From: Blautia sp. OF03-15BH
GTDB lineage: Bacteria; Bacillota; Clostridia; Lachnospirales; Lachnospiraceae
Direction of reading: 5' to 3'
NCBI RefSeq assembly: GCF_003463065.1
Contig: NZ_QSCM01000008.1
Location: 62,001 to 126,000, forward strand
Length of the DNA: 64,000 bases
Position numbers and translations under genes: made by a program. Below are positions 42,529-50,284 of the stretch, piece by piece (the stretch's first letter is position 1; the number at the start of each line of letters is the position of its first letter). The notes beneath the pieces were generated by a model. That model searched no databases. It worked only from the letters and a program-made list of their open reading frames with translations, and was not told where the DNA came from.

Positions 42529-43824
42529 ATGGTGAAGTTGTTGATAATCGCGGATGATTTTACAGGAGCGTTGGATACCGCTGTACAGTTTGTAAATAAA
42601 GGAATTGAGACGCTGGTTTTTACAGGAAAGTCTGTGACGGAAGCAACTGTCAGCGTGTCAGCGGAAGTGCTTGTAGTAGATGCAGAGACCAGACGAATGA
42701 CTTCCAAAGAAGCGTACACTACAGTTCTGACATTGGTTCGTCAGGCGCTGGAAGCAGGAGTAAAAACAATATATAAAAAGACAGACTCCGCACTTCGCGG
42801 AAATGTAGGAAGCGAGTTAGCCGCAGTTCTGGACGGAGCAGAAGTGAACCAACTGTTTTTCATCCCGGCGTTTCCGGCGCTTTATCGGACGACTCAGAGC
42901 GGAATCCAGTATATAGACGGGGTAAAATTGGAAGAAAGCAGTTTTGGGGAGGATCCCTTTGATCCCATGAGATGCTCCTTTATTCCGGAAATACTGAGAA
43001 GGCAGACAGATAAAAAAGTTCGCCTGATTTCTACAGAAAAAGAGATTCCAGATGGCAGGAAGGAAGAAAAAGAGATTCTGGTTTTCGATGCAGTTACGGA
43101 TGAAGATATCCGAAAAAGAGTTCGCGAGCTGCAGGAAAAACATTGTCTGACATTTTTGGCGGGCTGCGCTGGATTTGCGTCCTTTCTTCCAGAAGTGCTG
43201 GGACTTACAGGAAGTCATCATGATAAGTTAGATAAAACGGATTGCCTTTTTGTATCCTGTGGGAGCCTGAACTCTATTACGAAAGAGCAGATTTTATATG
43301 CACAGAAAAAAGGATTCTACCGAAGCACCCTCTCTCCGGTTCAGAAACTTTGCCCTGAATATTATAAGACAACAGAAGGGAAGGAATTTCTGGACAGACT
43401 GGCAGATACCTGTAAAAAGGAACAATGCGTGGAAGTCGATTCTTTTGATATTGACGGGCAGGAAAATACAATGGATTATGCAAAACGCAGAGGAATGGAT
43501 AAAAATCAGATCCGTTTTTCCGTCTGCGCAAGTCATGGAAAGATTGTTCATTATTTATGGAAACATAAAGTGAATATGACGGTACTGATGACCGGCGGTG
43601 ATACGCTTATGGGATTTATGGAGGAGATTGGTATAAACCAGATTTCTCCAGTGGGCGAACTGGAAAAAGGCGTTGTATTGTCGAAACTGGACTGGAATGG
43701 AAAACAACTGCAGGTGATTTCAAAGTCAGGGGGATTTGGCGAGGAAGCAACCCTTGTGGAGATTGCAAAACAGGTATTGAAAAAGCCGAAGAAATGGCTG
43801 AAGGATGAAAAGACAGGAGAATAG
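42529..43824 (+). CDS. Four-carbon acid-sugar kinase (DUF1537 family)
   Basis: 431 residues. N-terminal sugar-acid-binding domain with LLIIADDFTGALDTAVQF and KKTDSALRGNVGSE. C-terminal nucleotide-binding domain with SCGSLNSITKEQI, MTGGDTLMGFMEE and KSGGFGEEATL. Family members phosphorylate D-threonate, L-threonate, D-erythronate or 3-oxo-tetronates at C4. Without OtnC/OtnI genes beside it, the PdxA2 route is the better fit. It is 14 bp after pdxA2 and 3 bp before the aldolase gene. Confidence 0.9.
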   Translation: MVKLLIIADDFTGALDTAVQFVNKGIETLVFTGKSVTEATVSVSAEVLVVDAETRRMTSKEAYTTVLTLVRQALEAGVKTIYKKTDSALRGNVGSELAAVLDGAEVNQLFFIPAFPALYRTTQSGIQYIDGVKLEESSFGEDPFDPMRCSFIPEILRRQTDKKVRLISTEKEIPDGRKEEKEILVFDAVTDEDIRKRVRELQEKHCLTFLAGCAGFASFLPEVLGLTGSHHDKLDKTDCLFVSCGSLNSITKEQILYAQKKGFYRSTLSPVQKLCPEYYKTTEGKEFLDRLADTCKKEQCVEVDSFDIDGQENTMDYAKRRGMDKNQIRFSVCASHGKIVHYLWKHKVNMTVLMTGGDTLMGFMEEIGINQISPVGELEKGVVLSKLDWNGKQLQVISKSGGFGEEATLVEIAKQVLKKPKKWLKDEKTGE

Positions 43825-43826
43825 AA

Positions 43827-44723
43827 ATGGCAGAGATAAAAGGAATCGTAGCTGCGATGCAGACACCCATGCATGAGGATGGCAGTATTAATGAAGCGGA
43901 GATGAGACGGCAGATCAACCGCCAGATCGCTGCCGGAGTTGATGCAGTATTTTGTCTGGGAACAAATGGAGAATTTTATATCCTTGATGCGGATGAAAAG
44001 ATAAGAGTAATGGAGATCTTTGTAGATGAAGTGAAAGGTCGTGTTCCAGTCTATGCAGGTACAGGATGCATCAGTACGAAAGATACCATTGCACTTTCAA
44101 AACGTGCCCAGGAGATAGGGGTAGATGTTTTGTCCGTGATCAGCCCATACTTTGCAGCCCTGAATCAGGATGAACTTTACAGTCACTATGCGGCTCTTGC
44201 TGAATCTGTGGATACGCCTATTGTTTTATATAATATTCCGGCACGGACCGGTGTCTCTATTGCTCCGGCTACCGTTGGAAAGCTGGCAGCAAATTATAGT
44301 AATATCAAAGGCGTAAAGGATTCCAGCGGGAACTTTACAAATATTCTCCAATATCTGGATGCTACAGATCCAAAGACTTTTTCTGTATTATCCGGAAATG
44401 ATGCCTTGATCCTTTGGACATTGCTGGCAGGAGGCAAAGGAGGAATCACAGCCATTGCCAATATTCTGCCGGAGATTATGGTCAGCATTTATCAGAATTA
44501 TCTGTCCGGAGATATGGAGGCTGCAAAAAAAGCACAGTCATCCATTGCTCCAATCCGAGCCTGTTTTAAATACGGAAATCCCAATTCCATTGTAAAACGG
44601 GCAGCAAATCTGATCGGACAGCCTCTGGGACCCTGCCGGGCACCGTTCGGTCAGGTGTCAAAAGAAGCAGACGAGGCAATTCTCGATACAATCCGGAAAT
44701 ATTACAGTCAGTATCAGAAATAA
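43827..44723 (+). CDS. DHDPS/N-acetylneuraminate-lyase-family aldolase
   Basis: 298-residue TIM-barrel class I aldolase or dehydratase. The Schiff-base lysine is Lys164 (IKGVKDSSGNF) and the catalytic tyrosine Tyr135 (IVLYNIPARTG). GTNGEFY replaces the GTTGES of lysine-pathway DapA, and no lysine genes are near. It therefore likely cleaves or forms a 2-keto-3-deoxy sugar acid, producing pyruvate. The 3-bp spacing to the kinase shows tight coupling. The operon ends at the hairpin 44781-44824. Confidence 0.9.
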   Translation: MAEIKGIVAAMQTPMHEDGSINEAEMRRQINRQIAAGVDAVFCLGTNGEFYILDADEKIRVMEIFVDEVKGRVPVYAGTGCISTKDTIALSKRAQEIGVDVLSVISPYFAALNQDELYSHYAALAESVDTPIVLYNIPARTGVSIAPATVGKLAANYSNIKGVKDSSGNFTNILQYLDATDPKTFSVLSGNDALILWTLLAGGKGGITAIANILPEIMVSIYQNYLSGDMEAAKKAQSSIAPIRACFKYGNPNSIVKRAANLIGQPLGPCRAPFGQVSKEADEAILDTIRKYYSQYQK

Positions 44724-44780
44724 AAAAGCCGGGAAGAGAACAGATGCACCATGCTTAAAGAAGACTAAAAAACTGAGATG

Positions 44781-44824
44781 CACGCGGAAGACTTGTCTGG
44801 GAGAGTCTTCCGCGTGTTTTTTAT
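44781..44824 (+). terminator. Terminator, copy 2 of the 44-bp duplicated sequence
   Basis: Matches 33544-33587 at 42 of 44 positions: the same 13-bp perfect stem and T run. Copies stand at both outer ends of the catabolic island, in the same orientation. Confidence 0.92.
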
Positions 44825-44862
44825 TGGTAGAAACAAAAGAATCTTAATTTTCACCCCACCAG

Positions 44863-44891
44863 TTGACAAATTCCCGTCATTATAGTAAAAT
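44863..44891 (+). promoter_or_regulatory. Promoter of the SH3/hydrolase gene
   Basis: Perfect TTGACA (44863-44868), 17-bp spacer, TAAAAT (44886-44891). The leader has several TGTAAC/TGTAAT-type repeats. Confidence 0.8.
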
Positions 44892-44976
44892 GCTCTCGTA
44901 ACAAAGTTTAATAAATTTGTAATATTTGTAACGAAATTGTAGAAAAAATCTTCTGCAATTCATTAGGAGGGCATTT

Positions 44977-46182
44977 ATGAAACATTATGATATAAAGAAG
45001 GTATTGATCTCTGCGGCAACCATCGCTGCCTGTTCTGCTTTTACCGTGCTTCCGGTTTATGCGGATGATACATACAGCGACGATGTCTGGGCTTACCGGG
45101 CAGTGGCCAATGTGGCTGAGGCGGCAAATATCCGTGCAGCCGCTTCCGAGGACAGCACGATTGTCGGCTATCTGACCACCGCGGCTTCTGCTGACGTGAT
45201 AGAGAGAGGCGAGACTTGGTCTCTTGTGATCTCCGGCGGTGTGGAAGGTTATGTAAAGAATGAATACCTTGCTTTCGGAGAGGAAGCAAAAAATCTTGCC
45301 AGTGTATATGGTTCCCAGGGTGTAAAGACCTACTGGGATGGTGTAAGCCTTTTTGCTGCACCGGATGGATCTTCAGAGGTTCTGGCGACCGCAGCTGCAG
45401 GAAAAGAATATGAAGTGATCAGCAATGACGGTTCCTGGGTAGCTGTACAGATGGATGATGTGACGGTTGCCTATGTTCCGGCAGAGGATGTGATGGAGAC
45501 CACGATCCTGGATCGTGCCGTATCTACCGGAGATGCCTACGGAGACGTGAGCAGCTATAGCGACAGTACCGGCTACGACGACGGAAGCTCCTACACGGAC
45601 AGCAGCTATGATACCAGCTGCGATGACGGAAGCTCCTACACGGACAACAGCTATGATACCAGCTACGATGACGGAAGCTCCTACACGGACAGCAGCTATG
45701 ATACCAGCTATGACGATGGAAGCTCCTATACGGACAGCAGCTACGATGACGGAAGTTCCTATACCGACAGTAGTTCTGATAACAATACGTCTTATGAGGA
45801 CAACTCCGGAAGCTCTTCCACAACGGATACTTCCGCAAGCACCGCTTCTTCCAGCGATCGAGAGCTTCTGGCAGGCCTGATCTACTGTGAGGCAGGCAAT
45901 CAGAGCAGAGAAGGAAAAGTGGCAGTTGGTGCAGTTGTCATGAACCGTGTAGCCAGCAGTTCTTTTGCAAGCACCATCAAAGATGTTATTTATGAGAGTG
46001 GGCAGTTCAGCCCGGCTGGTTCCGGATGGCTGGACAGCGTGATCGCAAACGGGGCGATCCCAAGCAGCTGTTATGAAGCGGCAGATGCTGCTCTGGCAGG
46101 TGAAAATCCCATCGGAAGTGCCATGTATTTCAATACCGGATCCGGAAGAGGAGTCAAGATCGGAGCACATCAGTTCTACTAA
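44977..46182 (+). CDS. Secreted cell-wall hydrolase with SH3b domains and tandem repeat
   Basis: Signal peptide (KVLISAATIAACSAFTVLPV, cleaved at YADD), two bacterial SH3 domains (about residues 35-95 and 100-170), a Ser/Tyr/Asp/Thr-rich repeat linker (about 200-270), and a C-terminal SleB-type cell-wall hydrolase domain (LLAGLIYCEAGNQSREGKVA, then VVMNRV). The Glu in CEAGNQ is the expected catalytic acid of that family. It may remodel peptidoglycan or act in germination. 401 residues, RBS AGGAGG. Confidence 0.9.
   Translation: MKHYDIKKVLISAATIAACSAFTVLPVYADDTYSDDVWAYRAVANVAEAANIRAAASEDSTIVGYLTTAASADVIERGETWSLVISGGVEGYVKNEYLAFGEEAKNLASVYGSQGVKTYWDGVSLFAAPDGSSEVLATAAAGKEYEVISNDGSWVAVQMDDVTVAYVPAEDVMETTILDRAVSTGDAYGDVSSYSDSTGYDDGSSYTDSSYDTSCDDGSSYTDNSYDTSYDDGSSYTDSSYDTSYDDGSSYTDSSYDDGSSYTDSSSDNNTSYEDNSGSSSTTDTSASTASSSDRELLAGLIYCEAGNQSREGKVAVGAVVMNRVASSSFASTIKDVIYESGQFSPAGSGWLDSVIANGAIPSSCYEAADAALAGENPIGSAMYFNTGSGRGVKIGAHQFY
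45577..45774 (+). repeat. 45-bp in-frame tandem repeat
   Basis: The unit encodes DDGSSYTDSSYDTSY. There are three nearly complete copies plus shorter partial ones (DDGSSYTDSSY). High DNA identity among units suggests recent expansion or homogenisation and a length-variable linker. Confidence 0.85.
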
Positions 46183-46197
46183 AGAATCCTCCCGTTG

Positions 46198-46236
46198 AAA
46201 AAAGCGTTGTACAAACAGCGCTTTTTTTGTTATACT
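46198..46236 (+). terminator. Terminator overlapping the next promoter
   Basis: AAAAGCG TTGT and ACAG CGCTTTT form a stem with a T7 tail (46198-46228). Within it TTGTAC (46207-46212) and TATACT (46231-46236) are spaced 18 bp and could start the Sua5 transcript. Confidence 0.65.
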
Positions 46237-46274
46237 GAACTCGGTATGAACCTTTTGATTTGAGGTGAAAAAAT

Positions 46275-47345
46275 ATGGTAAATATCATAGACACAGTCTG
46301 TGTGAAGGCAGATGAAGCATCCATTCGCCAGGCTGGTCAGATTTTGAAAAGAGGAGGCCTTGTGGCATTTCCCACAGAAACCGTTTACGGACTGGGGGCA
46401 GATGCACTGAATGAGGATGCGGCAGCGAAGATCTATGCAGCGAAAGGAAGGCCTTCGGACAACCCGTTGATCGTACATATCACAGAGAGAAAGATGCTGG
46501 ATGCCATTGTTTCGGAGGTATCTACGCAGGCAGAACTTCTGATGGAAAAATTCTGGCCGGGTCCGATGACACTGATCTTCAAAAAAAGCGCACTGGTGCC
46601 TTATGGAACGACAGGCGGTCTGGATACCGTGGCAGTCAGAATGCCATCTCATCCGGTTGCAAGAGCTGTCATTGATGCGGGCGGCGGTTATATTGCAGCT
46701 CCGAGTGCCAATACCTCGGGCAGGCCGAGTCCCACGAAGGCAGCCCATGTGGAAGAGGATCTCTGTGGAAAAATCGATATGATCCTGGATGGAGGAGAAG
46801 TGGAGATCGGGCTGGAGTCCACCATTGTGGATGTGAGTACGGATCGACCGGTGATCCTGCGCCCCGGGTATATCAGCCAGGAGATGCTGAAAGAGGTCAT
46901 CGGACCGGTGGAGATCGACAGAGCTTTGTTGCTGGACAGCAGTAAGGCACACCCGAAAGCACCGGGCATGAAATATAAGCATTACGCTCCGAAAGCGGAT
47001 CTTAAGATCGTGGAAGGCAGAGAGGAAGAGGTTATCGCTGCCATCAACCGTCTGGTGGAGCAGGGAAACAAGGCTGGAGAAAAAGTCGGTGTCATTGCCA
47101 CAGAAGAGACGAAAGATCTCTATGCGGGCGGCATTGTGAAGTCCATCGGAAGCCGGAAAGAGGAGTTGAGTATTGCCCGTCATCTTTTTGGTATTCTCAG
47201 GGATTTTGATGAGCTGAAGGTAGACAGGATCTATTCGGAGGCTTTTGATACACCGAGAATGGGCCAGGCGATCATGAACCGTCTTATGAAGGCGGCCGGT
47301 CATCAGGTGATCCGCCTTGGGGAGAAAAAGGATGAAACGGTTTGA
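46275..47345 (+). CDS. sua5: L-threonylcarbamoyladenylate synthase (Sua5 type)
   Basis: Makes the activated intermediate for the t6A modification of ANN-decoding tRNAs. 356 residues: YrdC/SUA5 domain (about 10-200; KRGGLVAFPTETVYGLGADA, KGRPSDNPLIVHI, PSANTSGRPSPT) and a C-terminal Sua5 domain after the linker PGMKYKHYAPKADL. RBS GAGGTGA. The end overlaps the next gene by 14 bp. Confidence 0.95.
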   Translation: MVNIIDTVCVKADEASIRQAGQILKRGGLVAFPTETVYGLGADALNEDAAAKIYAAKGRPSDNPLIVHITERKMLDAIVSEVSTQAELLMEKFWPGPMTLIFKKSALVPYGTTGGLDTVAVRMPSHPVARAVIDAGGGYIAAPSANTSGRPSPTKAAHVEEDLCGKIDMILDGGEVEIGLESTIVDVSTDRPVILRPGYISQEMLKEVIGPVEIDRALLLDSSKAHPKAPGMKYKHYAPKADLKIVEGREEEVIAAINRLVEQGNKAGEKVGVIATEETKDLYAGGIVKSIGSRKEELSIARHLFGILRDFDELKVDRIYSEAFDTPRMGQAIMNRLMKAAGHQVIRLGEKKDETV

Positions 47346-47793
47346 CAGATTGATTTTTGTAAGCAACAGCGATACCTACATGGGACCCATGGCAAAAGGG
47401 ATCATGCGGAGTAAATACCTTCTGAGTGATCTTGATGTGGATTCCAGAGGACTGGTGGTTCTTTTTCCGGAGCCGGCAAACCCGAAGGCGGAGGCAGTGA
47501 TGGAAATGCATGAGCAAAGCCTGAAGGACCATGCAGCGGAAGCTTTACAGGAATCGGATTTTGATGAGAGGACTCTGATCCTTGCAGTCAATGAGGAGAG
47601 TCAGAGGAAAATTTTTGAAAACTATGAAAATGCGCAGAATGTATTTCTGCTTTCAAACTATGTGAGCAGTACGGAAGAGATCAAAGATCCCTATGGCGGT
47701 TCCCTGGAAGATTATGGAGCCTGCTATGATGTTTTGGAAAGCCTGATCTCAAAACTGGTAGTACTGCTGAATGAGGAGGAATTATTATGTTAG
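47332..47793 (+). CDS. LMW protein-tyrosine-phosphatase-like protein lacking catalytic residues
   Basis: 153 residues from ATG 47332 (RBS GGGGAGAAAAAGG within sua5). The fold is recognisable by FVSNSDTYMGPMAKGIM at the P-loop and the late DPYGGSLEDY motif. In active enzymes the loop is CxxxxxR. Here the cysteine is Ser11 and the arginine is Met17, so phosphatase activity is not expected. It may be a binding or regulatory protein. It is coupled by overlap to sua5 and rpiB. Confidence 0.8.
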   Translation: MKRFDRLIFVSNSDTYMGPMAKGIMRSKYLLSDLDVDSRGLVVLFPEPANPKAEAVMEMHEQSLKDHAAEALQESDFDERTLILAVNEESQRKIFENYENAQNVFLLSNYVSSTEEIKDPYGGSLEDYGACYDVLESLISKLVVLLNEEELLC

Positions 47794-48218
47794 CGATTGG
47801 ATGCGATCACGCCGGATATGAACTGAAACAGGAGATCATCAGACATCTGGAGGAAAAGGGCATTGCCTGCAAGGATTTCGGCTGTTACAGCGAGGAAGCG
47901 GTAGATTATCCCGTATATGGAAAGCTGGTAGGCCATGCAGTAGCGGATGGCGAGTGTGAAAAAGGAATCCTGATCTGTGGAACCGGTATCGGTATTTCCA
48001 TGGCGGCAAACAAGATCAAAGGTGTCCGTGCGGCACTTTGTTCCGACTGCTTCAGTGCTGAGGCAACCCGTCTGCATAACGATGCAAACATCTTGGCGAT
48101 GGGTGCAAGAGTGGTAGGAAGCGGTCTTGCACTGAAAATCGTAGATACCTTCCTGGAGACGGAGTTTTCCGGTGCAGAGCGTCATCTGGCACGGATCCGT
48201 CAGATCGAAGAAGACTGA
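47787..48218 (+). CDS. rpiB: Ribose-5-phosphate isomerase B
   Basis: Interconverts ribose-5-phosphate and ribulose-5-phosphate in the pentose phosphate pathway. 143 residues, with MLAIGCDHAGYELKQEI and ILICGTGIGISMAANK (Cys as the general base) and HNDANILAMGARVVG. Overlaps the preceding gene by 7 bp. Confidence 0.95.
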   Translation: MLAIGCDHAGYELKQEIIRHLEEKGIACKDFGCYSEEAVDYPVYGKLVGHAVADGECEKGILICGTGIGISMAANKIKGVRAALCSDCFSAEATRLHNDANILAMGARVVGSGLALKIVDTFLETEFSGAERHLARIRQIEED

Positions 48219-48244
48219 TCTATTCCTTGCAAGGGGGGACGACG

Positions 48245-49192
48245 ATGATTGAAAATAAATCAGCAGCCATTATGGCAGAGATCACCAAGGCCGTGATCGG
48301 AAAGAACGACATTGTGGAAAAAATCCTCATGGCCGTCCTGGCTGGTGGACATGTATTGATGGAAGATATCCCCGGTGTGGGAAAAACCACCATGGCACTG
48401 GCTTTTTCCAGAGTCTTGAGCCTGAAAGAAAACCGTATGCAGTTTACGCCGGATGTTATGCCTTCGGATATCACCGGCTTTTCTGTTTTTCAGAAAGATA
48501 AAAATGAGTTTGTATACCAGCCGGGTCCGATCATGTGCAACCTGTTTCTGGCAGATGAGATCAACCGTACTTCTCCGAAGACGCAGTCCGCACTTCTGGA
48601 GGTAATGGAAGAGGGAAATGTGACGGTGGATGGCGTGACAAGGGAAGTTCCCAAGCCGTTTATCGTGATCGCCACACAGAATCCCATTGGCTCTGCAGGA
48701 ACACAGATGCTTCCGGATTCTCAGCTGGACCGTTTCATGATCTGTACTTCTCTTGGTTATCCGGATGTAGAGACAGAGATCGAGATCATCAAGCACAACA
48801 ATGGTCAGAGTCCGCTGGACCAGCTGCAGCCGTTAGTCAATGCGGAAGAACTTCTGGAGCTTCAGAAGGAAGTAGAACAGGTTTTTGTACATGATGTGAT
48901 TTTCCAGTATGTGGCTCATCTGGTGGCAGCAACGAGAGAGCATCCCATGCTGGATCTTGGTATCAGCCCGCGAGGAACCATTGCCCTTACCCGCATGGCA
49001 AAGGCGTCTGCTTATATAAAAGGCAGAAATTATGTGGTACCCACGGATGTTTCTGATGTATTTAAAGAGGTTGCGGTTCATCGTCTGCAGCTCTCGGCCA
49101 AAGCCAGAGTCAACCATGTGACAGCAGAAGGGATCATTTCCACGATTCTGGAAAGCGTGGCGCAGCCTCTTCCGGAGAAAAGACAGGGGTAG
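48245..49192 (+). CDS. MoxR-family AAA+ ATPase
   Basis: 315 residues. Walker A is EDIPGVGKTTMALAF and Walker B FLADEINRTSPKTQSALLEV, with sensor IATQNPIGSAGT. ATG 48245 follows AAGGGGGGACG. It is the first gene of a MoxR, DUF58, transglutaminase operon, a common chaperone-like set thought to mature or activate envelope proteins. Confidence 0.94.
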   Translation: MIENKSAAIMAEITKAVIGKNDIVEKILMAVLAGGHVLMEDIPGVGKTTMALAFSRVLSLKENRMQFTPDVMPSDITGFSVFQKDKNEFVYQPGPIMCNLFLADEINRTSPKTQSALLEVMEEGNVTVDGVTREVPKPFIVIATQNPIGSAGTQMLPDSQLDRFMICTSLGYPDVETEIEIIKHNNGQSPLDQLQPLVNAEELLELQKEVEQVFVHDVIFQYVAHLVAATREHPMLDLGISPRGTIALTRMAKASAYIKGRNYVVPTDVSDVFKEVAVHRLQLSAKARVNHVTAEGIISTILESVAQPLPEKRQG

Positions 49193-49195
49193 TAT

Positions 49196-50284
49196 ATGAG
49201 GAAGATCGCATATCTGATCCTGACGGCGGTAAGCATTTATCTCTGTATCATGTATGACGGAGCAGCCCCTTTTTATCTTCTCGGGTTTCTGATCCTTCTG
49301 GCACTGGTTCTCTATGGAAGCTCCTGGTATCTTCGGGCACATCTACAGGTCCGTCTGAATGTGCAGATCCCGGTTGTGGAAAAAGGGCAGGAGTTTCCGG
49401 TAGAGATCTGGGTGGAAAACACAGGGATCCTTCCGATGCCGAAGATCCGGCTGACGTTGCTGCATGACAGTGATTATGTGGGAAAACCGGAAAAAAAGAG
49501 ACTGATCCTTGGTATCGGTCCGAAGAAAAAGGAACGGCAGAAAGAGAAGTTTACCATGAAATATGCCGGCCGTTATTATTTTTATGTGACGGAGGCAAGA
49601 GTTTACGATGTGATCCGGCTTTTTTCTAAAAAGGTTTCCGTACGGGATGACAATGTGTTTGTAAATGTCCTGCCTACGATCCGGGAAATCCCGGTGGAAG
49701 TGGATCCCAGGACCAGACAGCATATGCCGGACAGCGATGAATATGCCACGGACCGGAAAGGCGAGGATGTTTCCGAGATTTATGCGATCCGGGAATACCG
49801 TCCGGGTGATTCGATGAAGACCATTCACTGGAAACTCAGTGCCCGCATGGATCACTGGATGGTGAAAGAGTTTTCTTTCCCGCAGGGAGTGCAGGTGCTT
49901 TTGCTTCTGGATCTTTATACAGCGAGCTCGAAGAATTTCCGGGAGGAAGAGATGGATGCTCTTCTGGGGAATTTTTCCTCCCTTTCCTACAGTCTGGCCG
50001 GAAAAGGCGTGAGCCATGTGGCGGCCTGGTATGATGATGCGATGGGAGAGCTTCAGCGCTGCAGGATCGATGATGAGGAAGGAACCTATGCCATGGTGGA
50101 TCAGCTTTTGGCAGCTGTCCCCTATGGCTGGAAATATGATATTGAAAATGGTTATGACAAGGAATATCCGGGTGAGATTTTTGCGGCCAGTCTGATCCTT
50201 GATACGGAAGGAAAACTACGGAACAACGGAACCGTGATCGCAGAATTTTCGACGGAAGGCCAGGAGCAGCAGGTGATTGTATGA
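49196..50284 (+). CDS. DUF58 membrane protein
   Basis: 362 residues: two N-terminal membrane segments (about 5-45), a beta-sandwich region, then the DUF58 signature (EYRPGDSMKTIHWKLSARMD) and a vWA-like C-terminal fold. It is 3 bp after the MoxR gene and overlaps the transglutaminase gene by 4 bp. Confidence 0.93.
   Translation: MRKIAYLILTAVSIYLCIMYDGAAPFYLLGFLILLALVLYGSSWYLRAHLQVRLNVQIPVVEKGQEFPVEIWVENTGILPMPKIRLTLLHDSDYVGKPEKKRLILGIGPKKKERQKEKFTMKYAGRYYFYVTEARVYDVIRLFSKKVSVRDDNVFVNVLPTIREIPVEVDPRTRQHMPDSDEYATDRKGEDVSEIYAIREYRPGDSMKTIHWKLSARMDHWMVKEFSFPQGVQVLLLLDLYTASSKNFREEEMDALLGNFSSLSYSLAGKGVSHVAAWYDDAMGELQRCRIDDEEGTYAMVDQLLAAVPYGWKYDIENGYDKEYPGEIFAASLILDTEGKLRNNGTVIAEFSTEGQEQQVIV

Noticed and set aside
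39105..44723. Sialic-acid utilisation cluster (BNR protein plus neuraminate-lyase-like aldolase)
   Set aside because: No nanE, nanK, nagA or nagB gene, and the kinase and PdxA2-like genes have no role in sialic-acid breakdown.
45577..45774. CRISPR-like array
   Set aside because: The units are directly adjacent, in frame and coding, without spacers.
45524..45880. Repeat-containing alternative frames over the SH3/hydrolase linker
   Set aside because: The regular protein patterns (Arg/His/Ser-rich or Thr-rich) result from the 45-bp DNA repeat read in wrong frames.
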